Shown one piece after another: positions 52,997 to 59,496 of a stretch of 59,496 nt of DNA (the first letter of the stretch is position 1; every line of letters begins with the position of its first letter). The stretch is taken from assembly GCF_002015085.1 (NCBI RefSeq), contig NZ_MUXW01000033.1, positions 26,864 to 86,359 on the forward strand, in the 5' to 3' direction. Both the position numbers and the translations under genes were made by a program. The DNA is from Glaesserella parasuis. Lineage in GTDB: Bacteria > Pseudomonadota > Gammaproteobacteria > Enterobacterales > Pasteurellaceae. The notes beneath the pieces were generated by a model. The model was not told the origin of the DNA, made no database searches, and saw nothing but the letters and a program-made list of their open reading frames with translations.

Positions 52997-54319
52997 ATGG
53001 CTAAACAACCAGGATATCAAGGTAATACCCAAAAAGGGACTGGTGAATTAAAATCACGATTATTGTTTGTTTTAGGTGCTTTAATCGTTTTCCGTATCGG
53101 TTCTTTTATTCCTGTTCCTGGTATTGATGCTTCTGTATTATCCGAGCTAGTACGACAACAGCAAGGCACCATCATTGATATGTTCAATATGTTCTCTGGT
53201 GGTGCTTTAAGTAGAGCTTCTATATTTGCGTTAGGGATCATGCCCTATATTTCAGCGTCAATTATTATTCAATTATTGACAGCAGTACACCCAGCACTTG
53301 CCGAGTTGAAAAAAGAAGGTGAAGCAGGGCGTCGTAAAATTAGCAAATATACACGTTATGCTACGTTGTTATTAGCATTTATTCAGTCTATTGGTATTTC
53401 ATTAGCCCTACCGAATATGCTAGCTGGATTAGTTCCTAATCCAAATATGCTGTTCTATGTAACTTCTGTAATTAGTTTAGTAACAGGTACTATGTTCCTG
53501 ATGTGGTTAGGTGAGCAAATCACTGAACGTGGCATTGGCAATGGTATTTCGTTAATTATTTTTGCAGGGATTGTTGCTGATCTTCCATCAGTAATCGGGC
53601 AAACTATTGAACAATCTCGCCAAGGTGAGATTTCATTATTAGTGTTATTACTAATAGCTGTAGTTGCATTTGCTGTAACATATTTTGTTGTCTTCGTGGA
53701 ACGTGGACAAAGAAGAATTGTTGTAAACTATGCAAGTCGCCAGCAGGGAAGAATGATGGCACCTGCAAGACAATCTCATTTACCATTAAAAGTAAATATG
53801 GCTGGTGTAATCCCAGCAATCTTCGCTTCAAGTATTATTTTATTCCCAGCAACCATTGCACAATGGTTCGGAACAAGTGAAGGTTTTGAATGGTTATTTG
53901 ATTTATCACAGTTGTTACAACCAGGTCAGCCACTCTATATTGTATTATTTACAATGGCTGTAATCTTCTTTGCATTCTTTTATACAGGAATGCAATATAA
54001 TCCTCGTGATACAGCGGATAATTTGAAAAAATCAGGTGCGTTTGTACCAGGTTATCGACCAGGCGAGCAAACATCTCGTTATATCGATAAAGTAATGACA
54101 CGTTTAACCTTAATTGGTGCGTTATATATTACCTTTGTTTGTTTGGTTCCTTATATCATAACATCATTATGGAAAGTATCTTTCCAATTAGGCGGTACTT
54201 CATTATTGATCGTTGTGGTTGTTATTATGGATTTCATCGCACAGGTTCAAAGTCATCTAATGTCTTTACAGTATGACTCTGTGTTGAAGAAAGCCAATTT
54301 GAAAGGCTTAGGGCAATAA
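52997..54319 (+). CDS. secY: Preprotein translocase subunit SecY
   Basis: The channel of the Sec translocon. The 440 residues have ten membrane segments; N-terminal K-S-R-L-L-F-V-L-G-A-L-I-V-F-R, the SecY signature PGIDASVLSELVRQQ...DMFNMFSGGALSRASIFALG, and M-P-Y-I-S-A-S-I-I-I-Q-L-L are conserved. The cytosolic loop between segments 8 and 9 has the Arg of P-G-Y-R-P-G-E-Q-T. Three bases after rplO. Confidence 0.98.
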   Translation: MAKQPGYQGNTQKGTGELKSRLLFVLGALIVFRIGSFIPVPGIDASVLSELVRQQQGTIIDMFNMFSGGALSRASIFALGIMPYISASIIIQLLTAVHPALAELKKEGEAGRRKISKYTRYATLLLAFIQSIGISLALPNMLAGLVPNPNMLFYVTSVISLVTGTMFLMWLGEQITERGIGNGISLIIFAGIVADLPSVIGQTIEQSRQGEISLLVLLLIAVVAFAVTYFVVFVERGQRRIVVNYASRQQGRMMAPARQSHLPLKVNMAGVIPAIFASSIILFPATIAQWFGTSEGFEWLFDLSQLLQPGQPLYIVLFTMAVIFFAFFYTGMQYNPRDTADNLKKSGAFVPGYRPGEQTSRYIDKVMTRLTLIGALYITFVCLVPYIITSLWKVSFQLGGTSLLIVVVVIMDFIAQVQSHLMSLQYDSVLKKANLKGLGQ

Positions 54320-54343
54320 GCCCTTAGATCAAAAGGATAAGCA

Positions 54344-54457
54344 ATGAAAGTTCGTGCTTCAGTTAAAAGAATGTGTCGTAACTGCAAAGTTGTTAAACGT
54401 GAAGGTGTTGTACGCGTAATTTGTAGCGACCCTAAACATAAACAACGTCAAGGTTAA
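54344..54457 (+). CDS. rpmJ: 50S ribosomal protein L36
   Basis: A 37-residue protein starting MKVRASVKRMCRNCKVVKRE and ending DPKHKQRQG. It keeps the zinc-binding form: Cys11 and Cys14, Cys27 and His32. AAAAGGATAAGC precedes the ATG. Last gene of spc, 24 bases after secY. Confidence 0.97.
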   Translation: MKVRASVKRMCRNCKVVKREGVVRVICSDPKHKQRQG

Positions 54458-54483
54458 TTGACATTATTTCTTGCAAAGAACCT

Positions 54484-54506
54484 GCTGAGCAGTTATACTG
54501 CTCAGC
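54484..54506 (+). terminator. Hairpin at the spc/alpha boundary
   Basis: GCTGAGCAG pairs perfectly with CTGCTCAGC around TTATA. No T-run follows, so it may be part of the alpha leader or a partial terminator rather than a full stop. Confidence 0.6.
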
Positions 54507-54530
54507 TCATTTCGTCCTGATATGCTGTTT

Positions 54531-54640
54531 GAGTATCCTGAAACGGGCTTTTCAAGGTCAGTATATCAATAATTTTAGTTAAATAGGAGTGCATAGTGGC
54601 CCGTATTGCAGGCATTAACATTCCTGATCAAAAACACACC
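54531..54640 (+). promoter_or_regulatory. Alpha-operon leader with S4-binding pseudoknot
   Basis: GAGTATCCTGAAACGGGCTT, then TTCAAGG, and AAATAGGAGTGCATAGTGGC with the GTG start of rpsM closely match the E. coli alpha leader, in which S4 binds a nested pseudoknot over the start site and represses rpsM, rpsK, rpsD and rplQ. Corresponds to the Alpha_RBS RNA family. Confidence 0.8.
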
Positions 54641-54952
54641 GTAATCGCACTGACTGCTATTTATGGCATCGGTAAAACTCGTGCAAAAGCGATCTGCGCT
54701 GCAACGGGTATTGCTGAAGATGTGAAGATCAGAGAATTGTCTGAAGAGCAGATTGAAAAACTGCGTGAAGAAGTTGGTAAATTTACTGTCGAAGGTGATT
54801 TACGTCGTGAAGTAACTTTAAGCATCAAACGTCTTTTAGACCTAGGTTGCTACCGTGGTTTACGTCATCGTCGTAGTTTACCAGTACGTGGTCAACGTAC
54901 TAAGACTAATGCGCGTACTCGTAAGGGTCCACGCAAACCGATCAAAAAATAA
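54596..54952 (+). CDS. rpsM: 30S ribosomal protein S13
   Basis: A 118-residue head protein contacting P-site tRNA. It starts at GTG (54596) like E. coli, ARIAGINIPDQKHTVIALTA, and ends RGQRTKTNARTRKGPRKPIK. The GTG and its leader pseudoknot fit S4 control. First gene of the alpha operon. Confidence 0.98.
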   Translation: MARIAGINIPDQKHTVIALTAIYGIGKTRAKAICAATGIAEDVKIRELSEEQIEKLREEVGKFTVEGDLRREVTLSIKRLLDLGCYRGLRHRRSLPVRGQRTKTNARTRKGPRKPIKK

Positions 54953-54968
54953 TCGGAGTAGATAAATA

Positions 54969-55358
54969 ATGGCTAAAACACCAGTTCGTGCACGTAAACG
55001 TGTAAAAAAACAGATCGTAGATGGCGTAGCTCATATCCACGCATCTTTCAATAATACAATCGTAACCATTACTGACCGTCAAGGTAATGCTCTAGCTTGG
55101 GCAACTGCGGGTGGTTCAGGTTTCCGTGGTTCTCGTAAATCAACTCCATTCGCTGCTCAAGTTGCTGCAGAGCGTTGTGCAGAAATGGTTAAAGAGTTTG
55201 GTTTAAAGAATTTAGAAGTTATGGTTAAAGGTCCGGGTCCAGGTCGTGAATCAACAATCCGTGCATTAAACGCAGCGGGTTTCCGTATCACGAACATTAC
55301 AGATGTGACTCCGATTCCACATAACGGTTGTCGTCCACCGAAAAAACGTCGTGTGTAA
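54969..55358 (+). CDS. rpsK: 30S ribosomal protein S11
   Basis: A 129-residue platform protein (E. coli 129), including GVAHIHASFNNTIVTITDRQ and the C-terminal signature V-T-P-I-P-H-N-G-C-R-P-P-K-K-R-R-V. Seventeen bases after rpsM. Confidence 0.98.
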   Translation: MAKTPVRARKRVKKQIVDGVAHIHASFNNTIVTITDRQGNALAWATAGGSGFRGSRKSTPFAAQVAAERCAEMVKEFGLKNLEVMVKGPGPGRESTIRALNAAGFRITNITDVTPIPHNGCRPPKKRRV

Positions 55359-55386
55359 TTGACGTTAGGATAATTGGAGAAAGAAA

Positions 55387-56007
55387 ATGGCAAGATATTT
55401 GGGTCCAAAACTCAAGCTAAGCCGTCGTGAAGGTACCGATTTATTCCTTAAATCAGGTGTTCGCGCGATCGAGTCAAAATGTAAAATTGATACAGCACCA
55501 GGTCAACACGGTGCTCGCAAGCCTCGTTTATCTGACTATGGTAGTCAGTTACGCGAGAAACAAAAAGTTCGCCGTATCTATGGTATTTTAGAACGTCAGT
55601 TCCGTAACTACTATAAAGAAGCTAACCGTTTAAAAGGCAATACCGGTGAGAACTTATTAGTATTGTTAGAAGGTCGTTTAGACAACGTTGTTTACCGTAT
55701 GGGTTTTGCAGCTACTCGTGCTGAAGCACGTCAGTTAGTAAGCCACAAATCTATCGTGGTAAATGGTCGTGTTGTAAACATTCCTTCATACCAAGTTTCT
55801 GTTGATGATGTGATTGCTGTTCGTGAGAAATCTAAAAAACAAGCACGTATCAAAGCATCATTAGAGTTAGCTACTCAACGTGAAAAACCAACTTGGTTAG
55901 AAGTTGATGCAACTAAAATGGAAGGCGTATTTAAACGTACTCCTGAGCGTTCTGATCTATCAGCAGATATTAATGAACATCTGATCGTTGAGCTTTACTC
56001 TAAATAA
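55387..56007 (+). CDS. rpsD: 30S ribosomal protein S4
   Basis: A 206-residue 16S rRNA assembly initiator and, in E. coli, the alpha-operon repressor. It starts MARYLGPKLKLSRREGTDLF; the S4 RNA-binding domain is at about 96-160 (LDNVVYRMGFAATRAEARQL, V-S-H-K-S-I-V-V-N-G). The leader target is at 54531-54640. Confidence 0.98.
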   Translation: MARYLGPKLKLSRREGTDLFLKSGVRAIESKCKIDTAPGQHGARKPRLSDYGSQLREKQKVRRIYGILERQFRNYYKEANRLKGNTGENLLVLLEGRLDNVVYRMGFAATRAEARQLVSHKSIVVNGRVVNIPSYQVSVDDVIAVREKSKKQARIKASLELATQREKPTWLEVDATKMEGVFKRTPERSDLSADINEHLIVELYSK

Positions 56008-56038
56008 TAGTTAAGCTTAAAAGCAAAGAGAGGATAAA

Positions 56039-57028
56039 ATGCAGGGTTCTGTAACAGAATTTTTAAAGCCACACTTAGTGAATATTGAACAAATTAGTTC
56101 AACTCACGCAAAAGTGACCTTAGAGCCGTTAGAACGTGGTTTCGGCCACACTTTAGGTAACGCACTTCGTCGCATTTTACTTTCATCTATGCCTGGTTGT
56201 GCAGTTACAGAAGTAGAAATTGATGGTGTATTACACGAATACAGCAGCAAAGAAGGCGTACAAGAAGATATTCTTGAGGTATTGTTAAACCTTAAAGGTC
56301 TAGCGGTAAAAGTGCAAAATAAAGATGATATTATTTTGACACTCACTAAATCTGGGATTGGCCCTGTAACTGCAGCAGACATTACTCACGATGGTGATGT
56401 TGAAATTGTGAATCCAGATCACGTTATTTGTAACTTAACGGATAAAAACGCATCAATTAGTATGCGTATCCGTGTACAACGTGGTCGTGGTTATGTCCCA
56501 GCATCTGCTCGTGTACATACACAAGACGACGATCGTCCAATCGGTCGCTTATTAGTCGATGCTCGTTTTAGCCCAGTAGATCGCATTGCTTACAATGTTG
56601 AAGCTGCTCGTGTTGAACAACGCACAGACTTAGATAAGCTCGTTATCGAGATGGAAACTAACGGAACATTAGATCCAGAAGAAGCCATCCGCCGTGCTGC
56701 AACGATTTTAGCAGAGCAACTCGCTGCATTCGTTGATTTGCGTGATGTTCGTCAGCCAGAAGTGAAAGAAGAGAAACCGGAATTTGATCCAATTCTTCTT
56801 CGTCCAGTAGATGACTTAGAGCTGACAGTTCGTTCTGCTAACTGTTTGAAAGCAGAGACAATTCACTATATCGGTGATTTAGTACAACGTACAGAAGTTG
56901 AGTTATTAAAAACACCTAATCTTGGTAAGAAATCACTTACTGAAATTAAAGATGTTCTCGCTTCTCGTGGCTTATCACTCGGTATGCGCCTTGAGAATTG
57001 GCCTCCAGCAAGTATTGCTGAAGACTAA
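56039..57028 (+). CDS. rpoA: DNA-directed RNA polymerase subunit alpha
   Basis: A 329-residue assembly scaffold of RNA polymerase (E. coli 329). The N-terminal dimerisation domain has EPLERGFGHTLGNALRRILL; the C-terminal domain begins near 250 with the D-L-E-L-T-V-R-S-A-N-C-L-K motif that contacts UP elements and activators such as CRP, which is expected to act at the glp sites in this window. Confidence 0.98.
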   Translation: MQGSVTEFLKPHLVNIEQISSTHAKVTLEPLERGFGHTLGNALRRILLSSMPGCAVTEVEIDGVLHEYSSKEGVQEDILEVLLNLKGLAVKVQNKDDIILTLTKSGIGPVTAADITHDGDVEIVNPDHVICNLTDKNASISMRIRVQRGRGYVPASARVHTQDDDRPIGRLLVDARFSPVDRIAYNVEAARVEQRTDLDKLVIEMETNGTLDPEEAIRRAATILAEQLAAFVDLRDVRQPEVKEEKPEFDPILLRPVDDLELTVRSANCLKAETIHYIGDLVQRTEVELLKTPNLGKKSLTEIKDVLASRGLSLGMRLENWPPASIAED

Positions 57029-57063
57029 TTTTAGGTTTAGATTTTCTTAGAAGGAATAAGGTT

Positions 57064-57450
57064 ATGCGCCATCGTAAGAGTGGACGTCAACTAAACCGTA
57101 ACAGCAGCCATCGTCAGGCGTTGTTCCGTAATTTAGCAAGTGCATTAGTTAGTCACGAAATCATCAAGACAACATTGCCAAAAGCAAAAGAATTACGTCG
57201 TGTAGTTGAACCATTAATTACTTTAGCAAAAGTAGATAGCGTTGCTAATCGTCGTTTAGCTTTTGCTCGTACTCGCAACATCGAAACCGTTGCTAAATTA
57301 TTCAATGAATTAGGTCCACGTTTTGCAAACCGTGCGGGTGGTTATACTCGTATCTTAAAATGTGGTTTCCGTGCAGGTGACAACGCGCCAATGGCTTACA
57401 TTGAGTTAGTTGATCGTCCTGAAGTTGCAGCTGAACAAGCAGCAGAATAA
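57064..57450 (+). CDS. rplQ: 50S ribosomal protein L17
   Basis: A 128-residue protein (E. coli 127) near the peptide exit tunnel, MRHRKSGRQLNRNSSHRQAL to YIELVDRPEVAAEQAAE. Last gene of the alpha operon, followed by a strong terminator. Confidence 0.98.
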   Translation: MRHRKSGRQLNRNSSHRQALFRNLASALVSHEIIKTTLPKAKELRRVVEPLITLAKVDSVANRRLAFARTRNIETVAKLFNELGPRFANRAGGYTRILKCGFRAGDNAPMAYIELVDRPEVAAEQAAE

Positions 57451-57465
57451 TTCTACATTGACTTA

Positions 57466-57499
57466 AAAAGCCCGATAGATTTATCGGGCTTTTGTTTTT
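57466..57499 (+). terminator. Terminator of the spc-alpha ribosomal cluster
   Basis: AAAAGCCCGATA (57466-57477) pairs perfectly with TATCGGGCTTTT (57482-57493) around GATT, followed by GTTTTTC. Confidence 0.9.
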
Positions 57500-57550
57500 C
57501 AAAATTCTTCTCATATCTCACCGTTTGTTACCATCTTTTATCAAAATTTT

Positions 57551-57597
57551 AAATAATGCTAGCATTATTTAGTTCATTACTTGCGTAATGAACTAAA
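57551..57597. promoter_or_regulatory. Two stacked perfect palindromes upstream of the YbjN-like pair
   Basis: AAATAATGCTAGCATTATTT (57551-57570) is a perfect 20-bp palindrome. It overlaps a second one: TTTAGTTCATTAC (57568-57580) and GTAATGAACTAAA (57585-57597), 13-bp arms around TTGC. The motif TAGCATTAC recurs at 57618-57626. A T-run is lacking, so operators or a cruciform are more likely than a terminator. Confidence 0.6.
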
Positions 57598-57641
57598 ATC
57601 ATCTCTGCCAAAACATTTAGCATTACTATGAAGGTATATTT

Positions 57642-57836
57642 ATGATTAAAGAACAGATGAAAAACGGTATGTTTGCTTATAAAGGGTTAAGTGGAACTTA
57701 CTACCAGTATGATTTAAGCAATCCTGTTGATAAGCAGCTTTACGAAACAGATATTGCCGCTCAAACAAGGGATAAACTTTCTCTCAATCTCTATCGTCAG
57801 TTAGAAAATGGTGGAGGTGTTTATGAAAATTTGTAA
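57642..57836 (+). CDS. Small protein of unknown function
   Basis: A 64-residue soluble protein, ATG at 57642 with GAAGGTATATTT upstream. No signal peptide or membrane segment. It contains Y-Y-Q-Y-D-L-S-N-P-V-D-K-Q-L-Y and D-I-A-A-Q-T-R-D-K-L-S-L-N-L-Y-R, which looks like a repeated pattern seen in small Pasteurellaceae hypothetical proteins, but I cannot assign a function. Its 3' end overlaps the next gene by 14 bases, so the two are probably translated together. Confidence 0.65.
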   Translation: MIKEQMKNGMFAYKGLSGTYYQYDLSNPVDKQLYETDIAAQTRDKLSLNLYRQLENGGGVYENL

Positions 57837-58314
57837 ATATCTCAAAATGCCCACTTATTTTTTATCAATGTTTTTCACAATGTTGATTACTATTACAGTT
57901 GTTTCTACAACAGCTTATGCAGAAACCAAAATGGTGGAAGTTTATACCAAGTTTTCTGATCAACAATTGATTGATATTGTGAAGAAAAAATATCCAACAG
58001 TTAAGTTGATTGAAAAAGGAAGGATCAGAATTACCAGTGACTCTGGGCTAAAACTGATAATTTTTAATGAGCGTGACAATGGCTCTTTATCTTTTAAGAT
58101 GTATTTTGACGGTGATAATACTTCATTGAAAAGCGTCAATAAATGGAATGCGACAAAAAGATTTTTCACTGCTTATATTGTTGAAGATTATGGTCTTGTT
58201 TTACAAGATGATCTGGATGTAGAGGAGGGTATTAGTGAGGCTTACTTATTGAATACTTTAGCTAGAATCTTTATAGGTGCTTATATGTTTATGTCTGATA
58301 TGACAAAAGAATAG
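57823..58314 (+). CDS. Secreted YbjN-domain-like protein
   Basis: A 163-residue protein from ATG 57823 (MKICKYLKMPTYF), with GGAGG 5-9 bases upstream; the ATG at 57808 has no such site. A signal peptide runs to about residue 36, with likely cleavage in TAYA-ETK. The mature part has L-K-S-V-N-K-W-N-A-T-K-R-F-F-T-A-Y and Y-G-L-V-L-Q-D-D-L-D-V-E-E-G-I, the core pattern of YbjN-type domains (proposed sensory transduction regulators). Expected in the periplasm. Function unknown. Confidence 0.7.
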   Translation: MKICKYLKMPTYFLSMFFTMLITITVVSTTAYAETKMVEVYTKFSDQQLIDIVKKKYPTVKLIEKGRIRITSDSGLKLIIFNERDNGSLSFKMYFDGDNTSLKSVNKWNATKRFFTAYIVEDYGLVLQDDLDVEEGISEAYLLNTLARIFIGAYMFMSDMTKE

Positions 58315-58517
58315 TAAACACTTTTTTATACATAAGCTCGAGTAAATACTTGAGCTTGTGTTTTATGAGCGGTCAGAATAATTTAACATTTTGCAAATTG
58401 ATATATTATTTCATTTTAATAAACACTCTTTTCACTTTCCCCTACTTTATTTCTCTTCATATTCGGATAAACTAATGCGTAGTTATTCAATCGTATTTTC
58501 GATCTTCGGAGTTTTTA

Positions 58518-59105
58518 ATGAAAAATGTATTAGTGATCAAATCAAGTATCCTTGCCGATAATTCCACTTCAAATAAATTAGTTGATTACCTTAAATCTAA
58601 AATTTCAGCGAACGTGACTGAACACGATTTCGGGGTAAATCCACTTCCTTATTATGATTTAAATGCAGCATCAGGCACGCGCGGTGAACCACAAAATGAT
58701 GCTCAACGTGAAGCTCTGGATTTATCTAACAAATTGATTGGTGAGGTGAATAACAGTGATGTACTTGTATTCGCTGTGCCAATGTACAACTTAGGTATTC
58801 CTGCTCAACTTAAAACCTATATTGATTACTTAAACCGTGCAGGTGTGACTTTCCGCTATACAGCGAATGGTCCTGAAGGCTTAATCAAAGGCAAAAAAGC
58901 AGTGGTAGTGCTTGCTCACGGTGGTATTTATAAAGATGGTCCTGCGGACTTAGCCAAAATGTATATGCAAACGGTATTAAACTTTATTGGTATTACTGAT
59001 GTTGAGTTTGTGTATGCAGAAGGTATCGGTTATGGTCCTGAAGTTGCGGCTAAAGCTGTTGAAGCGGCTAAGGTTGAACTGGATCGTATTGTGCAAATGT
59101 TTTAG
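58518..59105 (+). CDS. azoR: FMN-dependent NADH-azoreductase / quinone reductase
   Basis: A 195-residue flavodoxin-like enzyme that reduces azo compounds and quinones with NADH. It shows V-I-K-S-S-I-L-A-D-N-S-T-S (phosphate-binding), V-F-A-V-P-M-Y-N-L-G-I-P-A-Q-L-K-T-Y-I-D near 93-112 and A-H-G-G-I-Y near 135-140, typical of AzoR. GGAG lies about 8 bases upstream of the ATG. A lone uptake word with its TTTGCA tail lies at 58369-58400. Confidence 0.92.
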   Translation: MKNVLVIKSSILADNSTSNKLVDYLKSKISANVTEHDFGVNPLPYYDLNAASGTRGEPQNDAQREALDLSNKLIGEVNNSDVLVFAVPMYNLGIPAQLKTYIDYLNRAGVTFRYTANGPEGLIKGKKAVVVLAHGGIYKDGPADLAKMYMQTVLNFIGITDVEFVYAEGIGYGPEVAAKAVEAAKVELDRIVQMF

Positions 59106-59110
59106 CAACA

Positions 59111-59188
59111 AATTTGTCTACTATACCCCAATGAAGCCGTTTTTATAAGAAAAGTCTATTACTCCTAAAATAGCATAGTATACAAAAT
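59111..59188. repeat. Short element bounded by inverted copies of the dispersed repeat
   Basis: AATTTGTCTACTATACCCCA begins at 59111, and a reversed copy (TAGCATAGTATACAAAATGG) lies at 59171-59190. Together they bracket about 60 bases with no coding capacity, like a tiny inverted-repeat element, directly next to the IS remnant. Confidence 0.45.
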
Positions 59189-59201
59189 GGCCACTAAAAA
59201 A

Positions 59202-59496
59202 TGGCTTAAAACCTTATATTACGGGCTTTAAGCCACTTTTTTGAATTATGAACCCAAAAAATGTCATTTTTGCCACAGTAGCGACATTCGCAAACATGGT
59301 ATAAGAAATAATATTCAACGCTATAAATGTAATGCTTGTAATAAAACATTTACCCTTAAAAAGAAATTAAATCCACCACTATCACGTGATTTAAATATTA
59401 GATACACCGACGCAAATGTGCCATTTTCATATGGTAGCTATTGTGATGAGAGCATTAAGAAAAAAACATCAATCTATAGCTGGAAAAGAATTAAAA
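59202..59496 (+). pseudogene. Degenerate zinc-ribbon transposase, 5' part, runs off the window
   Basis: A palindrome (TGGCTTAAA at 59202 with TTTAAGCCA at 59227-59235), similar to the one at 21849, marks the IS end. From 59262 one frame reads C-H-F-C-H-S-S-D-I-R-K-H-G then Q-R-Y-K-C-N-A-C-N-K-T-F-T-L-K-K-K-L-N-P, a transposase zinc ribbon. From 59401 a different frame reads D-T-P-T-Q-M-C-H-F-H-M-V-A-I-V-M-R-A-L-R-K-K-H-Q, the later part of the same transposase type. The middle is deleted and the frame shifted, so it is inactive. Family is uncertain (IS1249-like or similar). Confidence 0.65.

Noticed and set aside
57642..58314. Toxin-antitoxin pair
   Set aside because: Size and overlap are suggestive, but the second protein has a signal peptide and a YbjN-like domain, which does not fit known toxins.

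Overview
The window looks like chromosomal DNA of a Pasteurellaceae bacterium. Gene content and protein sequences match that family throughout (dat-ddc, lipoprotein GlpQ, monofunctional BirA, mutY-yggX-mltC-tRNA). Many copies of the DNA-uptake word ACAAGCGGT(C) occur, often followed by a TTTGCA-rich tail. This is the Actinobacillus pleuropneumoniae-type uptake signal (Actinobacillus sensu stricto, Mannheimia, Bibersteinia, Glaesserella group), not the Haemophilus influenzae AAGTGCGGT type. The DNA is AT-rich. I cannot name the species from sequence alone.

Layout. 1-130: right end of an IS256-type insertion sequence. 240-3208 (-): ftsY-ftsE-ftsX, divergent from rsmD. 3952-5727: a small MazG-like gene and a Tat-exported esterase. 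5818-8650: a decayed stretch with a truncated GNAT gene joined to a truncated MarR gene, an intact PACE efflux gene behind a large palindrome, head-to-head stumps of a DsbA-family gene and a LysR gene, and an IS1595-type transposase remnant. 8703-10836: ilvC followed by a 3' piece of trpB. 10954-14380: ppa, a M48 lipoprotein protease, mscS, rluC. 14450-21565: glycerol-3-phosphate block with glpQ, a glpT broken by one amber codon, and glpABC behind two CRP-like sites. 21968-24776 (-): tRNA-Asn, tRNA-Phe, mltC, yggX, mutY. 24932-32648: sdhE, ispH, lspA, glnB, mog, a DUF454 gene, birA, murB, yicC, rph (+), nadK. 32909-35930 (-): ddc and dat for 1,3-diaminopropane synthesis. 36216-37974 (-): yceD-rpmF-plsX. 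38160-43950 (+): dapD, a pgpC-like phosphatase, paeA, an ArsC-family gene, aroQ, accB, accC. 44037-48675: grcA, ung, pheA, prlC. 48937-57450 (+): the spc and alpha ribosomal operons (rplN to rplQ with secY and rpoA). 57642-59105: a small-protein/YbjN-like secreted pair and azoR. 59109-59496: repeats and a degenerate zinc-ribbon transposase running off the window.

How it works together. Most genes are housekeeping: division and targeting (FtsEXY), ribosome and RNA polymerase, cell wall (murB, mltC, dapD), fatty acid start-up (accBC, plsX, birA), isoprenoids (ispH) and lipoprotein processing (lspA). The glp block would take glycerophosphodiesters to glycerol-3-phosphate (GlpQ), import it (GlpT, here probably dead) and oxidise it anaerobically (GlpABC). 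Dat and Ddc make diaminopropane, and PaeA may export polyamines.

What stands out is decay and rearrangement. There are two deletion scars that each join stumps of two genes, an amber glpT, a trpB stump where a regulator gene might be expected beside ilvC, and an spc operon with prlC rather than the S10 operon upstream. There are also several unexplained palindromic or structured intergenic elements, most notably the leader region in front of dat. I found no prophage, CRISPR array or defence system.
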